The notes beneath the pieces are model-generated. The model saw nothing but the letters and a program-made list of their open reading frames with translations. It did not search any database and had not been told where the DNA came from. A DNA stretch of 64,000 nucleotides, from positions 62,001-126,000 of the forward strand of contig NZ_BDAP01000004.1 of the NCBI RefSeq assembly GCF_001598915.1, written 5' to 3'. This document shows, one piece after another, positions 8,808 through 17,363 of this stretch. A program made the position numbers and the translations under genes. The stretch is from Williamsia muralis NBRC 105860. GTDB lineage: Bacteria > Actinomycetota > Actinomycetes > Mycobacteriales > Mycobacteriaceae. The stretch's first letter is position 1; every line of letters starts with the position of its first letter.

Positions 8808-8846
8808 AGCCTAAACGTCGACGCCGAGATTGCACAACCTATTTTT
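8808..8846 (-). promoter_or_regulatory. whiB7 promoter with WhiB7-type AT-rich element
   Basis: On the minus strand an AAAAAT block (8841-8846) is 3 bp upstream of a -35 TTGTGC (8832-8837). An 18-nt spacer follows, then a -10 TAGGCT (8808-8813). This is the architecture of WhiB7-dependent, autoregulated promoters. The predicted start near 8801 gives a leader of about 435 nt. Confidence 0.7.
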
Positions 8847-8891
8847 GACCTGCAGTTTTTCCGAGATCTCAGGCGAAGGATCGTCCACCGG

Positions 8892-10964
8892 TCAGCCCCC
8901 GCCGTTGTCGCGGACCAGAGCGAGCAAATCCTCGCCGTACTGGTCCAGCTTCTTGGCGCCGATCCCCGGTATGGCAACGAGCGCAGGCACATCCCCGGGT
9001 TGCTGCTCGGCGATCGCGATCAGCGTGTTGTCGGAGAAGACCACGTAGGCGGGAACCTTCTGTTCCTTGGCCCTGCCGCTACGCCACTCCTTGAGAGCGA
9101 CCAGCAAACCCTCGTCGAGGTCGGACGGACAACTCTCGCATCGACCCAACAGCGAGGCGGTCTTGCCGAGAAGCGCTTTCCCGCAGACTCGGCAGCGCGG
9201 CCCCGATCGCTTCCGTTTCGGTTCGGCGATCCGGGAGGCGGGCGAGTCGTCCGGGACGAGATCGGCAAGAAATCTCGAACGCCGTCGCGAACGCCTGCCA
9301 CCCTCATTGCGCGCGAGTGCCCACGACAGCTGCAGGTGTTCGCGCGCCCGGGTGATTCCGACGTACAGCAGCCGCCTTTCCTCTTCGATTGCCACATCGC
9401 CGGCGTTGATGGCCTGGCTGATCGGCACGGAGCCATCCACCATGCCCACCAGGAACACGGCGTCCCATTCGAGCCCCTTGGCGGCGTGTAGCGATGACAG
9501 CGTGACACCCTGCACGGTCGGTGGATGCCGCGCTTCAGCACGGGCTGCCAGTTCGCGGGACAACTCGGTCAGGGTGAGGTGCTCGTTCTCGTGCACCATC
9601 TCCTCGGTCAGATTCAGCAAGGCCCGCAGAGACTCCCAACGCTCTCGCGCCTGGGCGCCGGCCGGCGGGTCGTCGCTCAGACCAAGCGGAACGAGGATGG
9701 CCCGCAGCAGGGTGACCACATCTGCCTCGGCCGGCAGGTCGTCACGGCCGGCGGTCTGCTGCACGGCCCGCATCGCCTGCCGGATCTCTGATCGGGCGAA
9801 GAACGCCTCGCCTCCGCGTACCTGGTACGGGATGCCGGCCGCGGTCAGCGCCTGCTCATGGGCTTCGGACTGGGCGTTGATGCGATACAGGATCGCGATC
9901 TCGGATCCGGGAACACCTTGGGCCATCAACCGTTTGATCGCCTTCGCGACGGCGGCGGCTTCAGCCGGCTCGTCGTCGTACTCGGCGAAATCCGGCGCGG
10001 GCCCGGGCGGTCGTTGCCCGATGAGCTGCAGGCGGGTACCCGCGATGCGACCGCGGGCGGCTCCGATCACGCGGTTGGCCAGACCGACCACCTGCGGGGT
10101 GGATCGGTAATCGCGCTCGAGGCGGACCACCATCGCCTCCGGGAAGCGCCGGGAGAAGTCGAGAAGGTAACTCGGGGTCGCGCCGGTGAACGAGTAGATC
10201 GTCTGGTTGGCGTCGCCCACCACCGTGAGGTCGTCACGCTCACCCAGCCAGGCATTGAGCAGCGCCTGCTGCGCGGGCGTCACGTCCTGATACTCATCGA
10301 CAACAAAACAGCGATACCGGTCGCGGAACTCCTCGGCGACCACTGGATGGTCGTCGAGGATCGCCCGGGTCATCAGCAGCAGGTCGTCGAAGTCGAGGAG
10401 CTGATCTCCCGAGGGCGATACCTTGAGCTGTTCGTAACGCTCGTAGACCAGCGCGACCTGTTCCGCCGGCATAGGCGCCTCTCGCCGCGACTTGGACACC
10501 TCCACCGCGTACTGATCCGGACCGATCAACGAGCCTTTTGCCCATTCGATCTCCGAGATCAGGTCACGAAGAGAGTCGGTGGTGGTGGGCGCCCCCGCCG
10601 ACCGGGCCGCGCGGGAGACCACGGGAAACTTGTTGTCGAGCAGTTCCCACTGGTTGTCGCCGATCGCCTGCGGCCAGAAGTACCTGAGTTGCCGCATGGC
10701 CGCGGCGTGGAATGTCAACGCCTGCACCGCGTTACCCGACCCGGCGATTCCCAGTGAACGGAGCCGGGTCCGCATCTCTCCGGCAGCGCGCGCCGTGAAT
10801 GTGACCGCCAGCACCTGACTGCCCCGCACATGACCGTCGCCGACCAGGTGCGCGATCCGCCGGGTGATCGTGCGCGTCTTGCCGGTGCCGGCGCCTGCGA
10901 GCACACACACCGGGCCGCGAGGGGCGAGCACCGCCGCCTGCTGTTCGGGGTCCAGTGAGTCCAT
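8892..10964 (-). CDS. uvrD2: UvrD2 3'-5' DNA helicase (SF1) with HRDC domain
   Basis: This is a 690-residue superfamily 1 helicase. The Q-motif/Walker A is [10 protein letters not shown] near residues 25-35. Motif II is VVDEYQDV, and motif III and later motifs are present ([37 protein letters not shown]). After the helicase core come a tetracysteine motif (CRVCGKAL near residue 593, CESC near 610) and an HRDC domain to the C-terminus. That order (helicase, four Cys, HRDC) defines the UvrD2 class, essential in M. tuberculosis. The ATG at 10964 opens directly with the helicase domain. A longer in-frame reading up to 11720 is an artefact that overlaps nudC. Confidence 0.95.
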   Translation of the reverse strand: MDSLDPEQQAAVLAPRGPVCVLAGAGTGKTRTITRRIAHLVGDGHVRGSQVLAVTFTARAAGEMRTRLRSLGIAGSGNAVQALTFHAAAMRQLRYFWPQAIGDNQWELLDNKFPVVSRAARSAGAPTTTDSLRDLISEIEWAKGSLIGPDQYAVEVSKSRREAPMPAEQVALVYERYEQLKVSPSGDQLLDFDDLLLMTRAILDDHPVVAEEFRDRYRCFVVDEYQDVTPAQQALLNAWLGERDDLTVVGDANQTIYSFTGATPSYLLDFSRRFPEAMVVRLERDYRSTPQVVGLANRVIGAARGRIAGTRLQLIGQRPPGPAPDFAEYDDEPAEAAAVAKAIKRLMAQGVPGSEIAILYRINAQSEAHEQALTAAGIPYQVRGGEAFFARSEIRQAMRAVQQTAGRDDLPAEADVVTLLRAILVPLGLSDDPPAGAQARERWESLRALLNLTEEMVHENEHLTLTELSRELAARAEARHPPTVQGVTLSSLHAAKGLEWDAVFLVGMVDGSVPISQAINAGDVAIEEERRLLYVGITRAREHLQLSWALARNEGGRRSRRRSRFLADLVPDDSPASRIAEPKRKRSGPRCRVCGKALLGKTASLLGRCESCPSDLDEGLLVALKEWRSGRAKEQKVPAYVVFSDNTLIAIAEQQPGDVPALVAIPGIGAKKLDQYGEDLLALVRDNGGG

Positions 10965-11020
10965 GTGCCCAGTATTCCAACGAGGGCCGACACCACTACG
11001 TCCGCCCGCCGCAGCGGACG

Positions 11021-11047
11021 GGAACAGCTGTGGCAGTCGTGGTGTTA
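11021..11047 (+). promoter_or_regulatory. SigH-type promoter of mrx1
   Basis: GGAACA (11021-11026), a 17-nt spacer and GTTA (11044-11047) match the SigH consensus GGAAYA / GTT. The predicted start falls on or next to the GTG at 11055, so the mRNA may be leaderless. The same spacing is seen at the sigH promoter in this window. Confidence 0.65.
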
Positions 11048-11054
11048 TGTAGGC

Positions 11055-11306
11055 GTGACTACCGAGAACGCGACTTTGACCATGTACACCACCACCTGGT
11101 GCGGGTACTGCAAGCGCCTGAAGATGGGCCTGCGCAGTCAGGGCATCGAGTGGGTGGAAATCGACATCGAGCAGGATCCCAGCGCCGCTGACTTCGTCGG
11201 CAGTGTGAACGGCGGCAACCACGTGGTTCCCACCGTGAAGTTCGCCGATGGCAGCACCGCGACGAACCCGACGGTCGCCGACGTCCGCAAGAAGCTCGGG
11301 GTCTAG
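11055..11306 (+). CDS. mrx1: Mycoredoxin-1 (glutaredoxin-like)
   Basis: This 83-residue thioredoxin-fold protein has the CGYC active site in [11 protein letters not shown] (residues 14-24). A cis-proline region follows ([17 protein letters not shown]), and the WCGYC and VPTVKF pattern is that of mycoredoxin. Mycoredoxin reduces mycothiol-protein mixed disulphides, with electrons from mycothiol and Mtr. The GTG at 11055 fits the SigH-type promoter 8 nt upstream; the internal ATG at residue 10 would leave a short but still complete fold. Its stop codon shares the 4-bp CTAG with the stop codon of the convergent nudC. SigH control fits its role in thiol stress. Confidence 0.93.
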   Translation: MTTENATLTMYTTTWCGYCKRLKMGLRSQGIEWVEIDIEQDPSAADFVGSVNGGNHVVPTVKFADGSTATNPTVADVRKKLGV

Positions 11307-12325
11307 GCCCCGCCAGATGTATCGGGCGGTGGCACCAACCGCCCCGGCTCCGACTGCCCGGCTCCCCCGACGCGGGACGCCGGGCGGTCTGTGTCTGCGG
11401 GGGTATGCGCCCAGGCGCGGATGAGCGCACTCGCGATCGAGATCGATCCCGGCAATCTCAGCCGGGCATCGTCGATGATCGGCTTGCCGTCGGCTCCCAG
11501 CCAATCCTGCTGCGCTTCGAGCGCTTCGAGCACCTCTGAGCGGCTGAACCACTCGGCGTCCGCGATCTCTCCGTCGATGAAATCGAGAGCCTGATCCGGG
11601 TCTGCCGTGACCTCGAATCCCACCATCAGGGACCGGGGAAAGGGCCACGGTTGCGACCCGACGTACTGCGGGTCCCAGCAGTCCAGACCCACCTCTTCGT
11701 GCACCTCGCGCACCACACATTGCTCCAGCGATTCACCGGGCTCGACGAATCCGGCCAGCGTCGAGAACCAGCGCTCGGGCCACTGCGACTGTCTGCCCAG
11801 CAGTATCCGGTCGGCGCCGTCGTGGACCACCGTGATGATCGCCGGGTCCGTTCGGGGGAACTCCTCGCGGCCACTGATGGTGTTACGGCGGACCCAGCCG
11901 CCTTTCGCAGGCTCGGTCGGATTGCCGTCGACCGGTGAAAAACGGGCTGAGTCATGCCAATTGAGCACTCCCAGCGCGGTGGACAGGATTCCGGCCTCGT
12001 CGGCGCCGAGGAGCTGCGCTCCACGCCTCGGGTCGTCTTTCGGCCCGTCGATGACGTCGAACCGCATGGCCCACATGTCGGTGCCCTCTTCGGGATGCAG
12101 GCCGAGGAACACCGCCTCCGGCGGGGGTTCGTCACCGACGTCCACCGCCATGATCCAGCCAAGACCGTCCTCGCCCACCGGATACCGGCCCGACGGGTCA
12201 ATCTGCAGGAGTAGGGCGTGCGGCCATCCTTCTGTCAGTCGTTGCTTGTCGTGCCTGATCTCGTCCGCACGGTTGTACACCGCACGCGACAACATCGGTG
12301 GCTTGTCGAACTCAAATCGCCGCAA
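11303..12325 (-). CDS. nudC: NAD+ diphosphatase NudC (Nudix)
   Basis: This is a 340-residue Nudix hydrolase. The Nudix box [20 protein letters not shown] sits near residues 192-211, and the NADH-pyrophosphatase signature SQPWPFPRS follows. It cleaves NAD(H) to NMN(H) and AMP and may decap NAD-RNA. The zinc-ribbon region seen in E. coli NudC has no cysteines here ([22 protein letters not shown]), although the following EEFPRTDPA is intact. The start is TTG 12325 with AGAGGTG 7 nt upstream; ATG 12295 is the alternative. About 20 C-terminal residues are Pro/Gly-rich and probably disordered. It is convergent with mrx1. Confidence 0.92.
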   Translation of the reverse strand: MRRFEFDKPPMLSRAVYNRADEIRHDKQRLTEGWPHALLLQIDPSGRYPVGEDGLGWIMAVDVGDEPPPEAVFLGLHPEEGTDMWAMRFDVIDGPKDDPRRGAQLLGADEAGILSTALGVLNWHDSARFSPVDGNPTEPAKGGWVRRNTISGREEFPRTDPAIITVVHDGADRILLGRQSQWPERWFSTLAGFVEPGESLEQCVVREVHEEVGLDCWDPQYVGSQPWPFPRSLMVGFEVTADPDQALDFIDGEIADAEWFSRSEVLEALEAQQDWLGADGKPIIDDARLRLPGSISIASALIRAWAHTPADTDRPASRVGGAGQSEPGRLVPPPDTSGGA

Positions 12326-12376
12326 GCGAATTCACCTCTCGCCTCGGATCGATCTCGTCTCGGCCGGGTAGTTCGG

Positions 12377-13444
12377 TCATCCCTGGCCCTGCCGCACATA
12401 GAGCAGTCGATCACCGTGCTCGATCGCGTCGACCTTGCTGTCGTCGATGCGGTGCAGCGTGCCGCCCCGCACCACGCCGAGGACGATCTCGGACAGATGC
12501 CGGGGCGACCCACCCACCTCGTCCGGTTCCACGTCCCGCTCCGCGATCGCAAATCCCTCGTCAGGAGTCAGGAGGTCCTCGATCACCTGGACGACGGTGG
12601 GAGTGCTGGTGGCCAACCCCAGCAGGCGGCCGGCGGTCTCTGAACTCACCACCACCGAGTCGGCGCCCGATTGACGGATCAGGTGGGTGTTCTCCGCTTC
12701 GCGGATGGACGCGACGATCTTCGCGTTCGGCGCGAGTTCGCGTGCGGTCAACGTCGCCAGGACTGCTGTGTCGTCGCGGTTCGCGGCCACGATGATGGAG
12801 GACGCATGTTGGGCGCCCGCAAGTCGCAGCACATCGGATCGGGTCGCGTCGCCGCGCACGGTCACCAGCCCCTTGGCGGCAGCGTTGTCGAGCACGGTCT
12901 GGTCACCGTCCACCACAACGATTTCCGAAGGCTTCTGGCCGTCGGCGATCATCGCCTTGACTGCTGTTTTGCCCTTGGTCCCGTACCCGATCACCACGGT
13001 GTGATTACGCACCTTGTTCCTCCAACGCTGAATTTTGAGAGCTTGACGGGATCGCTCGGTCAGCACTTCCAACGTGGTGCCGACCAACACGATCAGGAAC
13101 ATGACGCGTAGCGGCGTGATCACCAGCACGTTGATCAGTCGTGCCTCCGGGGTGAACGGGGTGATGTCGCCGTAGCCAGTGGTCGAGAGCGACACAGTGG
13201 CGTAGTACAGACAGTCGAGGAACGAGAGTTCGCTGTCCTGGACGTCTCGATAACCGTCGCGGTCGAGGTAGACGATGAAGACGGCGGCGAAGAGGGCGAC
13301 CAGGGCGAAGATGACCCGACGAGAGATCGCCCGACCCGGGCTGGACTGCATCTCGGGGATACGGACGACACCGACCAGCGCGTGGTCGGGCATGTCGGTC
13401 AGCTCTTCGCTCTTGAACCGCCGGCGGAACCTGCCTGCGGGCAT
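12377..13444 (-). CDS. Potassium channel with RCK/TrkA-N domain
   Basis: This is a 355-residue homologue of Rv3200c. An N-terminal two-helix pore contains the selectivity filter STTGYGDIT (near residue 85). A cytoplasmic RCK domain follows, with a Rossmann motif VIGYGTKGKTA and the acidic strand end VVVDGDQ. A C-terminal TrkA-C-like part ends RLLYVRQGQG. Such proteins gate K+ flux in response to nucleotides or ions. The ATG at 13444 has a GGGAGG Shine-Dalgarno and is preferred over the longer frame to 13525. It is divergent from the DoxX-like gene. Confidence 0.9.
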   Translation of the reverse strand: MPAGRFRRRFKSEELTDMPDHALVGVVRIPEMQSSPGRAISRRVIFALVALFAAVFIVYLDRDGYRDVQDSELSFLDCLYYATVSLSTTGYGDITPFTPEARLINVLVITPLRVMFLIVLVGTTLEVLTERSRQALKIQRWRNKVRNHTVVIGYGTKGKTAVKAMIADGQKPSEIVVVDGDQTVLDNAAAKGLVTVRGDATRSDVLRLAGAQHASSIIVAANRDDTAVLATLTARELAPNAKIVASIREAENTHLIRQSGADSVVVSSETAGRLLGLATSTPTVVQVIEDLLTPDEGFAIAERDVEPDEVGGSPRHLSEIVLGVVRGGTLHRIDDSKVDAIEHGDRLLYVRQGQG

Positions 13445-13572
13445 CAATGCCTCCCGACAAAGGCGCCGACACGGCGCCGGGAAAATTGCGTACGCACAAG
13501 TGGGGACTGTAGTCCTTTTCCGCACCGGTGGTAATCAACACCGATCTCGTCGCCATCAGGCATGGTGGACGC

Positions 13573-13986
13573 ATGAACAGTGGCAAGCACAAGTTGCGGC
13601 AGTTGACGTTTCCCGATGATGCGACGCTGGCGAAGCGGATGGGCATCGGCCTGCTGGGAATCGGCGCCCTGCACTTCCTCGCACCCAAACCGTTCGATGA
13701 CCTGATCCCCGAGGAACTGCCAGGTAATCCGCGTGCCTACACATATGGCTCCGGCGTTGTGGAACTCGCGGTCGGCGGCGCCCTTCTCGCTCCCCGGACC
13801 CGTCGCTTCGCCGGACTGTTCTCGGTTCTGCTGTTCATCGGCGTGTACCCCGGGAACATCAACATGGTGCGCATCTACCGCAACAAACCGCTGCCCTACC
13901 GGCTGGTCGCGTGGGCCCGCCTGCCCTTCCAGTTCCCCATGGTGTGGGCGGGATGGCGGGTCTGGAAGACCGCACCCAAGGTCTGA
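13573..13986 (+). CDS. DoxX-like small membrane protein
   Basis: This 137-residue protein has about four hydrophobic segments: GIGLLGIGALHFLAP, VVELAVGGALLAP, AGLFSVLLFIGVYP and the LVAWARLPFQFPMVWAGW end. The pattern fits the DoxX/DUF4267-like families, of uncertain function. The start is the ATG at 13573; the upstream in-frame extension from 13528 overlaps the divergent promoter region. It is convergent with adnB, with only 5 nt between the stop codons. To my knowledge the M. tuberculosis order lacks a gene here. Confidence 0.75.
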   Translation: MNSGKHKLRQLTFPDDATLAKRMGIGLLGIGALHFLAPKPFDDLIPEELPGNPRAYTYGSGVVELAVGGALLAPRTRRFAGLFSVLLFIGVYPGNINMVRIYRNKPLPYRLVAWARLPFQFPMVWAGWRVWKTAPKV

Positions 13987-13991
13987 CCGGA

Positions 13992-16900
13992 TCAGGGGCG
14001 TTCTCGCTTCTCACGTCTGATGAGGTCGGCCAGTCCGGTGCGGTCGGGCAGGTTCGCGGGTTCGAGCGTGGTGTTGGACCGTACGTAGTGGAACGCCGCC
14101 CGCACCTTCTCCAGGTCGACGCCGGTCAGTTCCGCCCAGGCCACCCGGTAGGCGGCGAGCTGGACGAACACCGACTTCTCCTGTGCCGCAGTGGGTCGGG
14201 CACCGGTCTTCCAATCCACCACGGTGAAGCCGCCGTCCGGTTCGGAGAACACCGCATCGATCCGGCCCCGGACGATGGTGTCGGCGATGACCGTCTCGAA
14301 CGGCACCTCGACCTCGATGGGGTTCCTCGCGGCCCACCGGGACCGGAGGAACTGCTCCCGCAGCACCTCCAGGTCGGCGTCCGAGCCCCCTTCGGCATCG
14401 GCCGCTCCCGGCAATTCGTCGATGTCGAGCAGTCGGGTGGCGCCGAACCTGCGTTCCACCCAGGCATGGAAGGCGGTGCCGCGGCGGGCCAGAGGATTGG
14501 GTTTGAACGGCAACGGCCTGCGCAGGCGCCGGGCAAAGGTCTCCTCGTCCTTGTCCAGTTCGACGAGCTGGCTGACCGACAGATGTTGCGGCATCGTCAC
14601 CTCGATGTCGGTGCCGAGGCCACTTTCCCGTTCGGTGAGCAGCACCGCGAGGTCGTTGGCCCAATCGCGGACCTGCGGGTCGTCGGCCGACAGGTCGGGT
14701 TCGGGTTCGGCGCCCATGTCGAAGAGGGCCGGCTCGCCGCGGGATCGCAACGCGGCGCGCACGAGGTCGGCGCCACGTTCGACACCAGGACGGCGGGAAC
14801 CGAGCGGATCAGCGGGCCACGGCACTCCGGCGGTCAACGCCGCCAAGGGATTGTCGGCGTTCTCTTGGGGAGTCGCCGCCCAGCCCGCGATGGTCAATCC
14901 CGGTGCGCCGTCGCTCGAGGTCTCGATCAGCCGAGAAGCGATGTCGTGCAACTCGGTCAAGAAGATCGAGGGTCCACGAGGTTTGTCACCGCCGTCGGAC
15001 CAGTGATGCCCCGAGATGACCAATGCCCTCTTGGTCCGCGTCAAGGCCACGTACAGCAGTCGCCGATCCTCTTCGAGCTTGCGGTTGCGCAAAGCGTCCT
15101 TGTGAGCCTCGATTGCGTCCTCGAGTTCTTTGCGGTTCTCGAGTTCGGCCAGCTCTAGCGGTGGGAAGCCCTCGGCGCCCAGTGTCTCGGCGAGGTCGCC
15201 CCGCAGCTCCGCGGGTAGTTCCCGCGCACTACCGAGCCAGGTCCCGTCGGCCTTTCCACCCGGGAAGATGTTCGTGCACAGATGTGCGATCACCACAACG
15301 TCCCATTCGAGGCCCTTGGCCGCGTGCACGGTGAGGATCTGGACGCGGTCTTCGGCGATCTCGACCTTGCCCGGTTCCAGACCCTTCTCGATGTCGGCGG
15401 CAGACTCGAGAAAGGCGAGCAGTCCAGGCAGGGTGGCGGCCGACCGCTCGGTGTAGTCGGCCACGTACTCGGCAAAGGCGTCGAGATGTTCGCGCCCGGT
15501 GATGTTGCCTCGCAGACCCCGTGCCCGGATCTGCGCCTCGACATCGACGCCGATGACCCTCTCCACCTCGGCGACCAACTCGGGTAACGGTTGCCCCATC
15601 CGGGCCCGCAGGATGGTCAGCTGGTGACCGAATGATTTGATCCTGCGGTACCCGTCGGGTGAATACCGTTGCGCCGGACCCGGGTCGGCCAGTGCATCAC
15701 CGAGACCGGCTTGATCCACCACCTCGGTCGGCACCGCGGAATCGAGCGCGCTGTCGAGTTCTTCCAGACTCGTCATCGTGCCGGTGACGATGTTGGTACC
15801 GGCGGCGAGGTCGCGCGCACGCGCCCACAGGGCAGCGATGTCACGCGCCCCGAGCCGCCACCGCGGTCCGGTGAGGAGTCGCACGGCAGCCGTCCCCGCC
15901 ATGGGATCAGCCATGAGACGGAGCATCGCCACCACGTCCTGGACCTCCGGTACACCCAGCAGGCCGCCGATGCCGACCACTTCCGCCGCGATGCCACGAT
16001 CGGTGAGTTCGGCCGCGAGCGGCGCCGAATCCTCGTTGCGGCGCACCAGGATCGCCACCGTCGGCGGTGGACCCTCGGCACGGTTGTACTCGTCTTCGAT
16101 CTGGTCGACGATCCACTCACGCTCCTGCACCACGGTCTCGGTCAGAGCCATGGTGATGGTCCCGGTCGGAGCATCGTCACGCGGCCGCAAGATGCTCACC
16201 GGCACACCCCGCCGTCGCAGCTCCTCGGACGCGGCGTTGGCCATGTCGAGAGCGTGGCGGGCGTTGCGCCAGCTGGTCAGCAGTTCCAGGCGTTGCGCGG
16301 GAGTTCCGTCGCTGCAACGGAAATCGGTGGTGAAGCGTGGCAGATTGGCTGCCGACGCGCCGCGCCAGCCATAGATCGACTGGATCGGGTCACCGACCGC
16401 GGTCACCGCAATCCCGGCGCCCCGCGGCACCCCGGGCGGCGTTCCGAACAGCTCCGACAGCAGCACGCGCTGGGAATGTCCGGTGTCCTGGTATTCGTCG
16501 AGCAACACCGCGCCGATGGCGGCGCGTTCGGACTCGCCCACCTCCGGGTGACGCGCGACGAGTTGGGCAGCCAGCGACATCTGACTACCGAAGTCGAGCA
16601 CGTTCGCCTCGCGCATCGCAGCGCCCAACGCGGCCACCAGCGGCATCAACGCCCGCCGCTCATCGATGACGGACTGGATGGACCGGAGCTTCTGAGGCGG
16701 CTCAGGGCGTTGCCTACCGGTCGGGGGCAGGGTGTCGATGAGCTCGTAGAGCGAGTCGCCCGCGGTGGCGAGCTGGTCGAGGTCCACCAGGTGCTCGGCG
16801 AGCTCGCTGTAGAGCTTCAGTACCGATTCGGTCACGCCGCCAGGGGTTTTGGTGGTCTCGAGGTCATCGGTCCACCCCGCCACCACCGAGAACGCCAGTT

Positions 16901-17363
16901 GCCACAGTTCGGTTTCGCTGAGCAAGGTGGCCGAGGGTTCGACGGGCAGGAGCAATCCGTAGTCGGCGATCAGCCTGCCGGCGTAGGCGTGGTAGGTACT
17001 CACCTGCGGATCTGCCGACCGAAGCCGGCCACGCAACGTGCCGTCGGGGTCCCAGTTCTGCATCGCCGGCGATCCCGCGAGCATCGACAACCGCCGGCGG
17101 ATGCGCGCGGCGAGTTCTTGGGCGGCCTTTCGGGTGAAGGTCAGGCCCAACACCGCGTCCGGCTCGACCAGACGGTTGGCCACCAGCCACACCACCCGGG
17201 AAGCCATGGTCTCGGTTTTGCCTGCACCCGCCCCCGCGACCACCAGCACGGGCTCCATCGGCGCCTCGATCACCTCGACCTGCTCATCGGTGGGCGAGGG
17301 CAGACCAAGCGCCGCCGACAGGACCCGGGCGGAGATCCTCGTCATCGTTCCGGTGTCAGCCAT
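13992..17363 (-). CDS. adnB: AdnB helicase-nuclease subunit
   Basis: This is a 1123-residue UvrD-type ATPase fused to a C-terminal RecB-family nuclease. Walker A is GAGAGKTETM near residues 44-53, motif II is LLDEYQDTGHSQ, and the SF1 signature [15 protein letters not shown] is present. The nuclease domain holds GTAFHAWVERR, GRIDAVF and the catalytic VVDWKTG near residue 1050. AdnA and AdnB form the mycobacterial heterodimeric motor-nuclease that resects double-strand breaks. The start ATG lies in ATGGCTGA, overlapping the adnA stop by 8 nt, so translation is probably coupled. Together with adnA it replaces RecBCD or AddAB function. Confidence 0.95.
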   Translation of the reverse strand: MADTGTMTRISARVLSAALGLPSPTDEQVEVIEAPMEPVLVVAGAGAGKTETMASRVVWLVANRLVEPDAVLGLTFTRKAAQELAARIRRRLSMLAGSPAMQNWDPDGTLRGRLRSADPQVSTYHAYAGRLIADYGLLLPVEPSATLLSETELWQLAFSVVAGWTDDLETTKTPGGVTESVLKLYSELAEHLVDLDQLATAGDSLYELIDTLPPTGRQRPEPPQKLRSIQSVIDERRALMPLVAALGAAMREANVLDFGSQMSLAAQLVARHPEVGESERAAIGAVLLDEYQDTGHSQRVLLSELFGTPPGVPRGAGIAVTAVGDPIQSIYGWRGASAANLPRFTTDFRCSDGTPAQRLELLTSWRNARHALDMANAASEELRRRGVPVSILRPRDDAPTGTITMALTETVVQEREWIVDQIEDEYNRAEGPPPTVAILVRRNEDSAPLAAELTDRGIAAEVVGIGGLLGVPEVQDVVAMLRLMADPMAGTAAVRLLTGPRWRLGARDIAALWARARDLAAGTNIVTGTMTSLEELDSALDSAVPTEVVDQAGLGDALADPGPAQRYSPDGYRRIKSFGHQLTILRARMGQPLPELVAEVERVIGVDVEAQIRARGLRGNITGREHLDAFAEYVADYTERSAATLPGLLAFLESAADIEKGLEPGKVEIAEDRVQILTVHAAKGLEWDVVVIAHLCTNIFPGGKADGTWLGSARELPAELRGDLAETLGAEGFPPLELAELENRKELEDAIEAHKDALRNRKLEEDRRLLYVALTRTKRALVISGHHWSDGGDKPRGPSIFLTELHDIASRLIETSSDGAPGLTIAGWAATPQENADNPLAALTAGVPWPADPLGSRRPGVERGADLVRAALRSRGEPALFDMGAEPEPDLSADDPQVRDWANDLAVLLTERESGLGTDIEVTMPQHLSVSQLVELDKDEETFARRLRRPLPFKPNPLARRGTAFHAWVERRFGATRLLDIDELPGAADAEGGSDADLEVLREQFLRSRWAARNPIEVEVPFETVIADTIVRGRIDAVFSEPDGGFTVVDWKTGARPTAAQEKSVFVQLAAYRVAWAELTGVDLEKVRAAFHYVRSNTTLEPANLPDRTGLADLIRREKRERP

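Noticed and set aside
8892-11720. uvrD2 reading extended to 11720 (942 residues)
   Set aside because: The extra N-terminus is Arg/Ala-rich shadow of nudC and overlaps mrx1. The helicase domain starts exactly at ATG 10964.
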